DNA from: Dyella mobilis
Lineage (GTDB): Bacteria; Pseudomonadota; Gammaproteobacteria; Xanthomonadales; Rhodanobacteraceae
Reading direction: 5' to 3'
Length of the DNA: 64,000 nucleotides
Assembly (NCBI RefSeq): GCF_016904945.1
Contig: NZ_JADIKF010000040.1
Location: forward strand, 372,001 to 436,000
The position numbers were made by a program, and so were the translations under genes. This document shows, piece by piece, positions 53,854-63,263 of this stretch. The notes under the pieces were generated by a model. That model made no database searches and had not been told where the DNA came from. It saw nothing but the letters and a program-made list of their open reading frames with translations. Every line of letters begins with the position of its first letter. Within the stretch, counting starts at the first letter, position 1.

Positions 53854-54180
53854 TCACGCAGCCTCTCCGCCGTTCGGCCCGTAATACATCACCCAGGCGC
53901 TGAAATCCCGGCTGAAATCCTCGAAATGGTGGGGTGTGCCGGCCGGCACGAACAGCAACTCGCCGGGGCCGAACGCCCGTCGCACGTCGCCGCACACGAA
54001 ATAGCCCCTGCCGGCGATCACCACGCACAATTCGTCGCGCCGATGGGGCGTCTGGGTATCGATGCCGCAGGGCTGGAAAATTTCTACTTCCAGCGAGCCG
54101 TGGCGGAACATGCCAGCCGATGTTTTCCTGGCCTGGTCGAGCGCTGCCAGGGCGCTGCCTGGCGTCATTCGTTCTTGCAT
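53854..54180 (-). CDS. Single-domain cupin protein
   Basis: The 108-aa protein has a cupin fold with metal-ligand candidates PHRRDELCVVIAGRGYF (first motif) and GELLFVPAGTPHHFEDF (second motif). It has no signal peptide. Function is unknown; such small cupins are often sugar or phenolic binders or oxygenases. It is 9 bp upstream of prmB and divergent from psd. Confidence 0.82.
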   Translation of the reverse strand: MQERMTPGSALAALDQARKTSAGMFRHGSLEVEIFQPCGIDTQTPHRRDELCVVIAGRGYFVCGDVRRAFGPGELLFVPAGTPHHFEDFSRDFSAWVMYYGPNGGEAA

Positions 54181-54247
54181 GCGGCCTCCCCGGAAACGAA
54201 ACCAGCCCCCTGTCTGAGATTCGCTTCCTTTTCCTTATACTTGGTGG

Positions 54248-55093
54248 ATGACTTTCAAGGTATTCCTTCAATACATCCTTCCCCATCGCGCCCTGTCGCG
54301 CGTGGTGTACTGGGCTACGCGCTGGACCTTCGTGCCCTGGAAGAACTTTCTCATCGGCCAGATCGTACGCCGTTACCAGGTCGCCATGACCGAAGCGGCG
54401 CAGCCCGATCCGTTCGCCTACCCTCACTTCAATGCGTTCTTCACGCGCAAACTTCGCCCCGATGCCCGCCGCGCCGACCCGGCGCCCGACACCCTGATCT
54501 CGCCTGCCGACGGACGCATCAGCCAGGCTGGCCCCATCGTCGACGGACGCATTTTCCAGGCCAAAGGCCAGGACTACACGGCGGCCGAACTCCTTGGCGA
54601 CGAAGCCGCCGCAGCCCCCTACCGCCGCGGGCGCTTCGTCACCATCTACCTCTCGCCGCGCGACTACCACCGAGTCCACGTGCCGATGCGCGGCGAGCTG
54701 AAGGAGACCGTGCATATACCGGGCCGGATCTTCAGCGTCGCGCCGTTTGCGGTGGAAGCGATCCCGCGCCTGTTTGCGCGCAACGAACGGCTGGTCTGTC
54801 ATTTCGAAGGCGAGCACGGTCCATTCGCGGTCGTCATGGTGGGTGCCATCCTGGTGTCCTCGGTGGCTACCGTGTGGGACGGGCTGGTGATACCTCCGTA
54901 TGCGTCCTCGATTCGCCGCAAATCGTTTGCAGGGCAGAACATTTCGCTCGAACGCTTCAGCGAGATGGCGCGCTTCAACATGGGCTCCACGGTGATCGTG
55001 CTGTTGCCCGAAGGTGTCGCCGAACTCGACGCCCTGGTGCCGCAGCAACCCATCAAGGTCGGCGAGCGATTAGGTGAACTGCGTCACACTTAG
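54248..55093 (+). CDS. psd: Phosphatidylserine decarboxylase proenzyme
   Basis: Psd makes phosphatidylethanolamine at the inner membrane. The 281-aa protein has SPADGRISQAG, the DYHRVHVPMRGEL His region and the self-cleavage site in FNMGSTVIVLLPEG; the Ser of GST becomes the pyruvoyl group. The usual LGST is MGST here. Length is normal. It is divergent from the cupin gene. Confidence 0.95.
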   Translation: MTFKVFLQYILPHRALSRVVYWATRWTFVPWKNFLIGQIVRRYQVAMTEAAQPDPFAYPHFNAFFTRKLRPDARRADPAPDTLISPADGRISQAGPIVDGRIFQAKGQDYTAAELLGDEAAAAPYRRGRFVTIYLSPRDYHRVHVPMRGELKETVHIPGRIFSVAPFAVEAIPRLFARNERLVCHFEGEHGPFAVVMVGAILVSSVATVWDGLVIPPYASSIRRKSFAGQNISLERFSEMARFNMGSTVIVLLPEGVAELDALVPQQPIKVGERLGELRHT

Positions 55094-55245
55094 CGCGTCA
55101 CCAAGGCGTTTTCGCCTGGCCTGACATGCAAGATTTTGACGTTCGTCGTCATTTTGTGACGTTTTCGGCGCATCCCTACGTTCAGCGTCGCTATGCTCCG
55201 CGCCTAATCCGCGCGCTTGTGCGGCACTGTCTGACGAGGGGTCTC

Positions 55246-55683
55246 ATGCAGATTGTCACCCGCCTGATCGCGATGACTCGCGCCCGCAAGCTGCAGCGCC
55301 AGTTCCAGCTCATCGAACGCAGCATCGTCGCCCTGCCCGTGCGCACGCGCTCCCGGCTGGCCATCATGACCTTGCGGGAAGTCGGCCAGGCCTCCAAGTG
55401 CGAATTCCCCCACCTCTACGGCACCGCGCCGGAACAGCGCTACATGCCGTGGGGCCAGGGTACCGAGATCGGCTTCAGCCGCGCCCAGTCGGACAACGCG
55501 GAGGTTGCCTTGCGCGGCATCGCGCTGTGGTTGGCCGTGGCTTACCACGAAACCAAGGAATCGCCGTACACCAGCCTGCAGCCCCAGCATCGCCAGTTGT
55601 TGCGCGTGCTGCGCGAACTGCGCGACGCCGGAGCCGAACGGGACGCGATGGCCCAGTGGATGCGCTCAGGGGCCGCGGCGTAA
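55246..55683 (+). CDS. Hypothetical protein downstream of psd
   Basis: The ATG at 55246 follows GAGGGG; 145 aa. It is mostly helical, with a basic start (MQIVTRLIAMTRARKLQRQF) and a middle part FPHLYGTAPEQRYMPWGQGT. No known domain is recognised. A longer frame to 55126 has no ribosome-binding site. It is convergent with mltD (11-bp gap). Confidence 0.7.
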   Translation: MQIVTRLIAMTRARKLQRQFQLIERSIVALPVRTRSRLAIMTLREVGQASKCEFPHLYGTAPEQRYMPWGQGTEIGFSRAQSDNAEVALRGIALWLAVAYHETKESPYTSLQPQHRQLLRVLRELRDAGAERDAMAQWMRSGAAA

Positions 55684-55694
55684 AGAAACCTAGG

Positions 55695-57179
55695 TCAGCG
55701 GCAACTTGGCAGTTTCAACACCTGCCCGGCCTTGACGTGATTGAACTTGAGATTGTTCATGCGGGCCACCGCCCCCTCGCTGGAGCAGTTGCTGTGCTTG
55801 CGCAAAATGCTGGCAAGCGTGTCTCCCTTGCGCACCGTGTAATGCACCACCGGATCGGCTGAAGCCGGCGGCGGATCCGGGAACACCGGCACCACGGCGT
55901 TGTGCAGGTCTGCCGCGAGAATCGGCCACGGGCCGTTGACGCAGCGCACGGCATACGCCTGCTCCAGTTGCTTGGGCACCTGCAGCACCGCTCCTGCCGG
56001 CTGTTCCTGTTGCGGATCCAGCCGCGGATTGAGGTTGCGCAACGTCCGGAACCAACCGTCCGGCATATCGTTGGCCGAACCCAGGCAGACCGTGAGTTCG
56101 GAAATCGAAGTGGCACGCTTCAGCGTAACGCTGCCGGATTGGCCATCCACGCGGGGGAAGCGCAGGTTGTAGCTATCCGGGTGCAGGAACAGCCAAGCCG
56201 CCGCCAGCACGGCGGGAACGTAGTCGCGCGTCTCCTGCGATACCTGTCCGTAAATGCGCGGGTCGTAGAAGCTCACCGACGTGTCCTCGCCCACCAGGCG
56301 CTTCATGCGTCCTTCGCCACCGTTGTAGGCGGCCAGGGTCAATTCGAGATTGTCGTTGAAAACCTTCAGCTGCTCGTCCATGTACTCGGCGTTGGCACGC
56401 GCCGACTCGGCCGGATCGAAACGCGTGTCGAAACCGTCCTGATCGCCCAGGCCAAAACGCAGCCCGGTGGCGTACATGAATTGCAGCGGCCCCGCCGCCC
56501 CCGAGCGCGATACTGCATGCACCTTGCCGCCCGATTCCTTGGCCATGATGCCGAACAGCAACGCCTCCGGCAGCCCCTGCTGCTGATATTGCGGCCACAT
56601 TTCCTGGCGCAGGTATTGGTAATTGACGTAGGCATCCATCAGGTTGCCGCGCCATTGGGTAAGCCACATTTCCAGCGCTGCCTTCACCGGCCCGTTCATG
56701 GCAATCAGCTCGGAAAGCGCGTGGCCGCGCAGCAAGGTGACGCTGCGCTGGGCCTGCGGCAGGTTTTCGGCTCCCGCTTGGCCGGCAACCGGTGCGGCAC
56801 CGACATCCTCGCCTTCGCCCTCGTTCGGCGTTTCGTCGCCGATAAAGCTGCCGTCCTTCAGGCGCAGCAGATGGTCGAACACGGAGAAGAAGCGCTGCGG
56901 ATCGCAGCCGGGCGTAGTGCCGCAATGCGCCGAGGCATCCTTGAGCTGATCGAGCGCCGTATCCAGGGTTTTCTGCGCGGCCTGCGCATTGCCGGCACGC
57001 GTCTGCTGCAGCGCGGTTTCATAGCCCTGGCTGGCCTGGTCCAGTTGCGCGTAAAGCGCGTTGACGGAAGCCGACGGCGGCTTGGCTACCTTGCCAGATG
57101 CTGCACACCCAATCAGTTGCGTCACCCCCGCGGCCAAAAAAACCAGACGAAGGGAACGGGCAACGGAGTGGTTCGGCAT
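55695..57179 (-). CDS. mltD: Membrane-bound lytic murein transglycosylase D
   Basis: The ATG at 57179 gives 494 aa with a lipobox (TQLIGC), so it is an outer-membrane lipoprotein. The SLT domain has the catalytic Glu in FGIMAKESGGKVHAVS and GAAGPLQFMYATG, then LAAYNGGEGRM. One LysM is at the C-terminus (VHYTVRKGDTLASILRKHSN..KAGQVLKLP). Role: cleavage of peptidoglycan glycan strands with anhydro ends. It is divergent from greB. Confidence 0.93.
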   Translation of the reverse strand: MPNHSVARSLRLVFLAAGVTQLIGCAASGKVAKPPSASVNALYAQLDQASQGYETALQQTRAGNAQAAQKTLDTALDQLKDASAHCGTTPGCDPQRFFSVFDHLLRLKDGSFIGDETPNEGEGEDVGAAPVAGQAGAENLPQAQRSVTLLRGHALSELIAMNGPVKAALEMWLTQWRGNLMDAYVNYQYLRQEMWPQYQQQGLPEALLFGIMAKESGGKVHAVSRSGAAGPLQFMYATGLRFGLGDQDGFDTRFDPAESARANAEYMDEQLKVFNDNLELTLAAYNGGEGRMKRLVGEDTSVSFYDPRIYGQVSQETRDYVPAVLAAAWLFLHPDSYNLRFPRVDGQSGSVTLKRATSISELTVCLGSANDMPDGWFRTLRNLNPRLDPQQEQPAGAVLQVPKQLEQAYAVRCVNGPWPILAADLHNAVVPVFPDPPPASADPVVHYTVRKGDTLASILRKHSNCSSEGAVARMNNLKFNHVKAGQVLKLPSCR

Positions 57180-57337
57180 GTCGGCGATACACCTGCAATG
57201 AAGGCGCAACCATAGCGGGCCGGACAAACGCAAACAACTTCTTTCCACCCCGCTACAATGCCTGGCCGCTGGCGGCCCTGCACGTGGCCCCGGCAAACTT
57301 CACCCCTATTCCCATCGTCGGTAATCGTCTTACTGCC

Positions 57338-57841
57338 ATGACCCGTTGGCGCCCGCCTGCCCCACGCTCCACCGCCATCATCACGCGCGAAGGCTTCGAA
57401 AAGCTCAAGAGCGAGCTGGACCATCTCTGGCACGTGCTTCGTCCCGAGGTGGTCAAGGCGCTTGCCGCCGCGGCGGCCGAAGGCGACCGCTCGGAAAACG
57501 CGGAATACACCTATCGCAAGAAGCAGTTGGGCGAAATCGACCGCCGGGTGCGTTACCTGAGCAAGCGCATCCCTTCGCTGAAAGTGGCCGAAGGCGCGCC
57601 AACGGATCGCGAAACGGTTTTCTTCGGCGCCACCATCGAACTGGAAAACGTCGACAGCGGCGACAGCCTGCGCTACCGGATCGTCGGCCCGGACGAAACC
57701 GACGCCAAGCTCGGCTGGATCAGCGTCGATTCGCCACTGGCCCGCGCGGTAATGAAAAAGAAGCTCGACGACGAGTTCGAAGCCGAACTGCCTGGCGGGC
57801 GAACGCGCTTTGCCGTCGTCGGGGTGGAATACCCTGGCTGA
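57338..57841 (+). CDS. greB: Transcription elongation factor GreB
   Basis: GreB rescues backtracked RNA polymerase by stimulating transcript cleavage. The 167-aa protein has an N-terminal coiled coil with ITREGFEKLKSELDHLW and the acidic tip EGDRSENAEYTYRKKQL, then the FKBP-like C-terminal domain (SLRYRIVGPDETDAK..WISVDSPLARAVM). The basic start and the EYTYRKKQLGEIDRRVR stretch fit GreB rather than GreA. Confidence 0.95.
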   Translation: MTRWRPPAPRSTAIITREGFEKLKSELDHLWHVLRPEVVKALAAAAAEGDRSENAEYTYRKKQLGEIDRRVRYLSKRIPSLKVAEGAPTDRETVFFGATIELENVDSGDSLRYRIVGPDETDAKLGWISVDSPLARAVMKKKLDDEFEAELPGGRTRFAVVGVEYPG

Positions 57842-57947
57842 GCCAGCCTACCCCACGCACGTCAACCAAGCCGGTTTCGATACGTTCAAGCAAACTGTCT
57901 CGAAACTGACACGTTGACCACCCCGCGCGGGGAAAGCTGCCCAGGAA

Positions 57948-58916
57948 ATGACAAGCCACACCCAACGCCCCAGAGCCCTGCTCATTCTGGGCATGCATCG
58001 CAGTGGAACCTCCGCCGTCACCCGCGCCATCAACCTGCTTGGCGCACACATCGGCAAAAACATTCTGCTGCCCGGCCAGGGCAACTCCGAGGGCTTCTGG
58101 GAACACTTCGATGCCCTGGAGGCGAACCACCATCTGCTGGACGCTCTTGGACGAACCTGGTTCGACGTACGACGGCTACCGCCGGATTGGCTGATGCAAG
58201 CGCCGGGGCGGGACATGCTGGCGTGCATCCAGGCCGTCATCCAGAAGGAATTCGCGCCGCATCGCCTGGTCGCTTTAAAAGATCCGCGCCTGTGCCTCAC
58301 CGCCCCGGCCTGGGTGGAGGCCTTCCAGTCGGCCGGCTATGCCGTGCAATGCCTGCTCGTCATACGCGACCCCAGGGAAGTGGCCGATTCGCTGCACACA
58401 CGCGAAAAATGGCCGCGCGACTCGGTTTTCCTGCTGTGGTCCCACTACGTTACCGAAGCCCTACTGGAAACGCGCGGCTGCGTCCGCGCACTGATTACCT
58501 ACGATCAGTTGCTTGCCGATTGGCGCAGCACGCTGCATGGCGTATCCGAAGCGCTTTCGCTGCACTGGCCCCGAAGTGAAGAAACAGCAGCGACCGACAT
58601 CGATGCCTTCCTGCATACGAAACATCGTCACCACGTCGCCACGCCCCTTTCCGGCACCGAACCATCATTCGACGGCATGCCCTCGCTGACGGCAGAGCTT
58701 TATGCAAACTGCCTGGCCGTGGCCCATGGACGCAGCGACTGGACGGCCTTGGAACATTCGGCGTTGACCATGCGCGATATCTCGGATTTGTATGCGCCGC
58801 ACCTCGACCATCTGCTGACCAGGCACCAGGTCGCGGAAAGTGCGCTTACGGCAAAGCTGCAAGCCTACGAGAACATCTTGAAGAACCTCGTCTCGCACGT
58901 GCCACCAAAATCGTGA
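57948..58916 (+). CDS. Sulfotransferase-family protein
   Basis: The 322-aa protein has the PAPS-binding 5-prime loop LILGMHRSGTSAVTRAINLL (about 13-32) and a 3-prime phosphate-binding segment VIRDPREVADSLHTREKW (about 138-155). It follows AGGAA. Such enzymes in bacteria sulfate surface glycans or lipids; the target is unknown and no glycan cluster is beside it. It converges with the DUF3025 gene. Confidence 0.85.
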   Translation: MTSHTQRPRALLILGMHRSGTSAVTRAINLLGAHIGKNILLPGQGNSEGFWEHFDALEANHHLLDALGRTWFDVRRLPPDWLMQAPGRDMLACIQAVIQKEFAPHRLVALKDPRLCLTAPAWVEAFQSAGYAVQCLLVIRDPREVADSLHTREKWPRDSVFLLWSHYVTEALLETRGCVRALITYDQLLADWRSTLHGVSEALSLHWPRSEETAATDIDAFLHTKHRHHVATPLSGTEPSFDGMPSLTAELYANCLAVAHGRSDWTALEHSALTMRDISDLYAPHLDHLLTRHQVAESALTAKLQAYENILKNLVSHVPPKS

Positions 58917-58920
58917 GCCC

Positions 58921-59733
58921 TCACGGCATCCGCAACGGCTCCGGATAACACCTGCCTTCGCGCAAAGGCTGGTAGCAGGCAGCACTCAGGTGAAAGGCTT
59001 CGCCAGCACTTTCTGCGTGCCAGCCGGAAATACCAGACAATGGCAAGGGGCGTAGCTCCTGCGGATCGCGCAGCAAATGCCCTGCTGCAATCTCATCGGC
59101 GCAACGCCGCACGGCATCCTCGATCCCCGCTTCGCCGCCCGCCAAAACCACCAGCGCCTTGCCGACCAGCAACTTGCCCGGCGTCAGCGCATGCTCCAGC
59201 AGGGCATGCCCGAACACCGCCAGAGCGATCGAGCCGTCTAGCCATTTGCCGCGTTGACGCCAGAACAATTCGTACCATTGATGCGCATCCCACAACGCCA
59301 GTAATTCTGGATCGCGCAACACTACGATCAAGCCGGCCTCATCGAAATGCGTCTGCGCGCATTGCGGACGCGAACGCTCGCGCGAACCCAAACGCGCAAC
59401 GTCCGCCGCCTGCTGTCGATTAAGCGCACGCTTCAAGGCGGGATAGCGCAACCAGATCATCGCGTTGAACAAGTCGTGCCAATTTTGTTCGCGCGTGGCA
59501 ATCAGGCCACGGCCTGCGATGCGTTCTTCGTAATGCAGGCCATCGTCGAGCAGCTCGCGCGTCTGGGCCACGAAGCGCTCACCGGCATCGTGCGGCCAAC
59601 GCGCATTGAGCGCTTCAATCGAAGGCCAATCCGAAGCGTGCAGCCAATCGCCAAAGGCATGCCAGTCGCGCAGAGGCTCCAGCGCAAAGACTGCCGGATC
59701 GACCACCTCTCGCGCTGGCGCAACGTAGCGCAC
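58921..59733 (-). CDS. DUF3025 family protein
   Basis: The 270-aa protein has the DUF3025 features RGLIATREQNWHDLFNAMIW (about 93-112) and a segment with HFDEAGLIVVLRDPEL, DAHQWYELFW and FGHALLEHAL. The family is of unknown function and common in beta- and gammaproteobacteria. It lies 13 bp upstream of rimO on the same strand, toward its end, so both may share a transcript. Confidence 0.88.
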   Translation of the reverse strand: MRYVAPAREVVDPAVFALEPLRDWHAFGDWLHASDWPSIEALNARWPHDAGERFVAQTRELLDDGLHYEERIAGRGLIATREQNWHDLFNAMIWLRYPALKRALNRQQAADVARLGSRERSRPQCAQTHFDEAGLIVVLRDPELLALWDAHQWYELFWRQRGKWLDGSIALAVFGHALLEHALTPGKLLVGKALVVLAGGEAGIEDAVRRCADEIAAGHLLRDPQELRPLPLSGISGWHAESAGEAFHLSAACYQPLREGRCYPEPLRMP

Positions 59734-59746
59734 GGCTGGTGCGCAA

Positions 59747-61066
59747 TCAGTTGACCAGGCTGGCGTGCAGGTCGTGCTCGTCGGCCGACTCGACCACCAC
59801 GTCCACGAACTGGCCCGCCTTCAATGCCTGGCCGTTGGCGATGTGCACGACACCGTCGATTTCCGGTGCGTCGGCAGCCGAGCGCGCCACGGCGCCATCC
59901 GCTCCGGCATGATCGACCAGCACCTTAATCGTGCGGCCGATCTTGCGCTGCAGCTTGGCTGCGGAAATCTCCGCCTGCACCGCCATGAACTGCTCCAGGC
60001 GGTCTTCCTTCAATTCTTCGGAAACCGGATTAGGGAGTTCGTTCGCCTTGGCGCCGTCCACCGGCGAATAGGTGAAAGCGCCCACGCGATCCAATTCCGC
60101 CTCGCGCAGGAAGTCGAGCAGCTCCTCGAATTCCGCATCGGTTTCGCCCGGAAAGCCGACGATGAAGGTGCTGCGCAGCGTGAGATCCGGCACCAGCTTG
60201 CGCCAGTTCTGGATGCGCTCGAGCGTCTTGTCGATATTGCCCGGACGCTTCATCAATTTGAGGATGCGCGGACTGGCGTGCTGGAACGGAATATCGAGAT
60301 ACGGAAGGATCTTGCCTTCCGCCATCAGCGGCATGATCTCGTCGACGTGCGGATACGGGTACACATAATGCAGCCGGGTCCAGGCGCCAAGCTCGGAAAG
60401 ACCTTCGCAAAGCTCGGTCATGCGCGTGCGATAAGCCTTTTCCCGCCACGTACGCTCGGCATATTTCACGTCCACACCGTAGGCACTGGTGTCCTGCGAG
60501 ATCACCAACAGCTCCTTCACGCCGCCTTTCACCAGCTTTTCGGCTTCGACCAGCACCTCGTCCACCGGACGCGAGACCAGGTCGCCGCGCATCGAAGGAA
60601 TGATGCAGAAGCTGCAGCGATGATTGCAACCTTCGGAAATCTTCAGATAGGCATAGTGCTTGGGCGTGAGCTTCACACCCGTATCCGGAATGATGTCCAG
60701 CAGCGGATTGCGCTTGGGCGGCAGAGCGGAATGCACGGCGTTCATCACGCTGGCGTAATCCTGCGGACCGGTGATGGCCAGCACGTCCGGATACGACTCG
60801 CGGATCAGCTCCGAGCGCTTGCCCAGACAACCGGTGACGATCACCTTGCCGTTCTCGTGCAGCGCCTCGCCGATCGCATCGAGCGATTCCTGCACGGCTG
60901 CGTCGATGAAGCCGCAGGTGTTCACCACCACCGCATCGGCCGCGCCGTAGCTGGGCACGATTTCGTATCCCTCGACCTTCAACTGGGTAAGGATGCGCTC
61001 GGAATCGACCAGCGCCTTGGGGCAGCCGAGTGAAACGAAACCGATTTTCTGGGTGGCCTTGGACAT
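59747..61066 (-). CDS. rimO: Ribosomal protein S12 methylthiotransferase
   Basis: RimO adds a methylthio group to Asp88 of ribosomal protein S12. The ATG at 61066 gives 439 aa. The N-terminal UPF0004 domain has IGFVSLGCPKALVDSERIL with further cluster cysteines in VVNTCGFID and VTGCLGKR. The radical SAM motif is CNHRCSFCIIPSMRG, and a TRAM domain lies at the end. All six cluster cysteines are present. Confidence 0.96.
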   Translation of the reverse strand: MSKATQKIGFVSLGCPKALVDSERILTQLKVEGYEIVPSYGAADAVVVNTCGFIDAAVQESLDAIGEALHENGKVIVTGCLGKRSELIRESYPDVLAITGPQDYASVMNAVHSALPPKRNPLLDIIPDTGVKLTPKHYAYLKISEGCNHRCSFCIIPSMRGDLVSRPVDEVLVEAEKLVKGGVKELLVISQDTSAYGVDVKYAERTWREKAYRTRMTELCEGLSELGAWTRLHYVYPYPHVDEIMPLMAEGKILPYLDIPFQHASPRILKLMKRPGNIDKTLERIQNWRKLVPDLTLRSTFIVGFPGETDAEFEELLDFLREAELDRVGAFTYSPVDGAKANELPNPVSEELKEDRLEQFMAVQAEISAAKLQRKIGRTIKVLVDHAGADGAVARSAADAPEIDGVVHIANGQALKAGQFVDVVVESADEHDLHASLVN

Positions 61067-61248
61067 GACCTGGGGACCATAAAAGGTTGACAAACCACAA
61101 ATTATAGCTGGAATCCCAAGACTGCGCTCGAACTGCCCAGAGTCTTCGATTGCGGGACCTAATGCCCCTTCTCACTCCTCTGCGCGACGATAACCGGCGC
61201 CCGGTCAAATAAGCCCATCCGGAATCTTTCCACTCTTCGTTTTTTAAC

Positions 61249-61908
61249 TCACTCCGGCCACTTGATCGGCGGCTTCCTGGGGATTTTTTGGCCGACAATG
61301 CGTATTGAGGCAACCGGCGGAGTAACTATCAGGGGAATTGTGTAATAAAGATAAACCTGTTCATTCCAGTCGTTGACGAAAACCTCCGCACGCTGGATTC
61401 CCTTGTGCAACGTACCCGCTGGCTGCAAACCTAACGCCGTTAAATCTTTCTCAGCCTGTTTTACAGAAAGTGTGGAGCTGCACGAAAGGTCGACCACCGA
61501 AATGGAACCCGGTTGCCATTGCATGGCCCGCCAAGTGGAAAAGATCTCGTCAGGCGGGAGATTGTCTTCATACCTCTCTACCTTAAGAGAAAGATGGCTC
61601 GAGAAAGTGCCATCTACCGATGGATTTACCAGTTGCTGGTAAATGCCAACGGTGTCAGTCGGGCTCACTTTGGCCACGTGCTGCATCTTTATACCCGCCA
61701 CTTGCTCCATGTCTTCGATGCTTATATAGCTGTTATTTTTTGCCATCAAAGGAAGCAGCCTCTTCCACATGGTAGTAAGGCAGTCTTGAGACGTCAGAAT
61801 TTCAGCCTGCACTAATTCTTGAGCGCTGCTGATTGGCCTGGATGTATCGTTTGCACACGATGCAATCATGAGAGATGCCACTAAAAATGCTGCCTCCAAC
61901 TTTCTCAT
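61249..61908 (-). CDS. Putative lipoprotein of AT-richer composition
   Basis: The ATG at 61908 follows GGGGGAG; 219 aa. A lipobox (LMIASC) predicts membrane anchoring. The mature protein has no recognised domain; strand-like segments such as SISVVDLSCSSTLSV and QVYLYYTIPLIV lie in the second half. Codons use A and T at third positions more than in neighbours, suggesting later acquisition. A perfect TGTGTACACA palindrome (61944-61953) lies upstream and may be part of the promoter region. Confidence 0.7.
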   Translation of the reverse strand: MRKLEAAFLVASLMIASCANDTSRPISSAQELVQAEILTSQDCLTTMWKRLLPLMAKNNSYISIEDMEQVAGIKMQHVAKVSPTDTVGIYQQLVNPSVDGTFSSHLSLKVERYEDNLPPDEIFSTWRAMQWQPGSISVVDLSCSSTLSVKQAEKDLTALGLQPAGTLHKGIQRAEVFVNDWNEQVYLYYTIPLIVTPPVASIRIVGQKIPRKPPIKWPE

Positions 61909-62056
61909 ATGCTCCCCCAGGCGCATGACCATACAAAAACGATTGTGTACACATTGGATTAAAAGCGGCACCAGGACTTGAGGCAAATCACTTGTACCCC
62001 GGAGCGCCCGGTATATATCAAGTACCTCGGGGGCACCCGGGACAGCGCCAATCTAC

Positions 62057-62443
62057 CTAGCGCTCCGAATGCAGCCGCGGCGCACCTATTTTGAACCAGG
62101 CCTTGGCAATTTTTCCCTCCGAAACTTCATAGACCGCCAGCACCTCGACCTCCCCTGGCCCCTCGGCAAATGTGCGCGTTACCCGTTCGTGGTCCACGAC
62201 GAGATTGCCGACCACACTGCGGTGAAGCAATTCCCCGCGCAGATTGGATTCCTGGAATCGTGCAAGATGCCGCTCGCGAATCTGTGCCGTTCCATGGGCC
62301 AGCAGTTGCGAGGGGAACGCATAGTATGGGCAATCCTCGGCCCACCATTGCATGAAAGCATCGATATCGCGCGCGTTATAGGCTTCGAGCTGTTGCTGCA
62401 CGGGAAATTCGATCGGGCGCGAAACGGGTGTATCGTGATCCAT
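62057..62443 (-). CDS. NTF2-like (SnoaL) family protein
   Basis: The ATG at 62443 gives 128 aa with the cone-shaped NTF2 pattern: QQQLEAYNARDIDAFMQWWA, DCPYYAFPSQLLAHG, IRERHLARF and VEVLAVYEVSEGKIAKAWF. Many relatives are small isomerases or ligand binders. Function is unknown. It is divergent from the dienelactone hydrolase gene. Confidence 0.82.
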   Translation of the reverse strand: MDHDTPVSRPIEFPVQQQLEAYNARDIDAFMQWWAEDCPYYAFPSQLLAHGTAQIRERHLARFQESNLRGELLHRSVVGNLVVDHERVTRTFAEGPGEVEVLAVYEVSEGKIAKAWFKIGAPRLHSER

Positions 62444-62588
62444 CTCGTCAACTACCTCCGAGGGCAAGCAAGGGAAAGATTTACGCCGAGCGAAACCACC
62501 GGGCGGATTCATCTTCGTGATCTGGTGCGTGCAACGCAAACTCTCTCCACGCGCGGCATCATCGCTTCCCCTTGATCAAAATCGCGAT

Positions 62589-63263
62589 ATGGGCAATCAC
62601 ATCAACATCCCCACCAGCGGCACCCAGTGCATCGGTGCCTACATGGCCGAAGCCGTGGGCAAACCCAAAGGCGGCATCGTGGTGATCCAGGAAATTTTCG
62701 GAGTCAACGCGCACGTTCGCAGCGTAGCCGATCGGTTTGCCGCCGCCGGCTACACCACTGTCGCACCGGCCTTTTTCGACCACCTGGAAACCGGCGTCGA
62801 GCTCGATTACACCGACGCCGGCATGCAGCGCGGACGGCAACTGGTCGGGGAATTGGGACTTGAGCGCGCCGTGGAAGACGTGGCCAGCGCCGCTGAGTCA
62901 ATTGCTTCCGCAGGCAAGATCGGCACAGTGGGCTATTGCTGGGGCGGCACGGTGGCCCTGCTCTCGGCGCTCCGGCTAGGGTTGCCTTCGGTAAGCTATT
63001 ACGGTGCGCGCAACGTGCCATTCCTGGAAGAAAAACCCAAAGCTCCGGTAATTTTCCATTTCGGCGAGGAAGATGCCTCCATTCCGCCGGAAGCCGTTGC
63101 CAGGCATCGCGAGCGGCTCCCGCAAATGGACGTCCATACGTACGCCGGCGCCGGACACGCCTTCAATCGGGACATCGACCCCAACCATTACCACGAAGCC
63201 AGTGCGCACCTTGCCTGGCGACGTACGCTGGCATTCTTCGACACGTATCTGGCCCGCCCGTGA
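62589..63263 (+). CDS. Dienelactone hydrolase family protein
   Basis: The 224-aa protein begins MGNHINIPTSGTQCIGAYMA and has GGIVVIQEIFGVNAHVRSVA, nucleophile Cys in VGYCWGGTVALLSA, the acid in FGEEDASIPPE and His in AGAGHAFNRDI, the Cys-Asp/Glu-His triad region of the family. The stop overlaps the GTG of the HIT gene (GTGA), so both are coupled. Confidence 0.92.
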   Translation: MGNHINIPTSGTQCIGAYMAEAVGKPKGGIVVIQEIFGVNAHVRSVADRFAAAGYTTVAPAFFDHLETGVELDYTDAGMQRGRQLVGELGLERAVEDVASAAESIASAGKIGTVGYCWGGTVALLSALRLGLPSVSYYGARNVPFLEEKPKAPVIFHFGEEDASIPPEAVARHRERLPQMDVHTYAGAGHAFNRDIDPNHYHEASAHLAWRRTLAFFDTYLARP

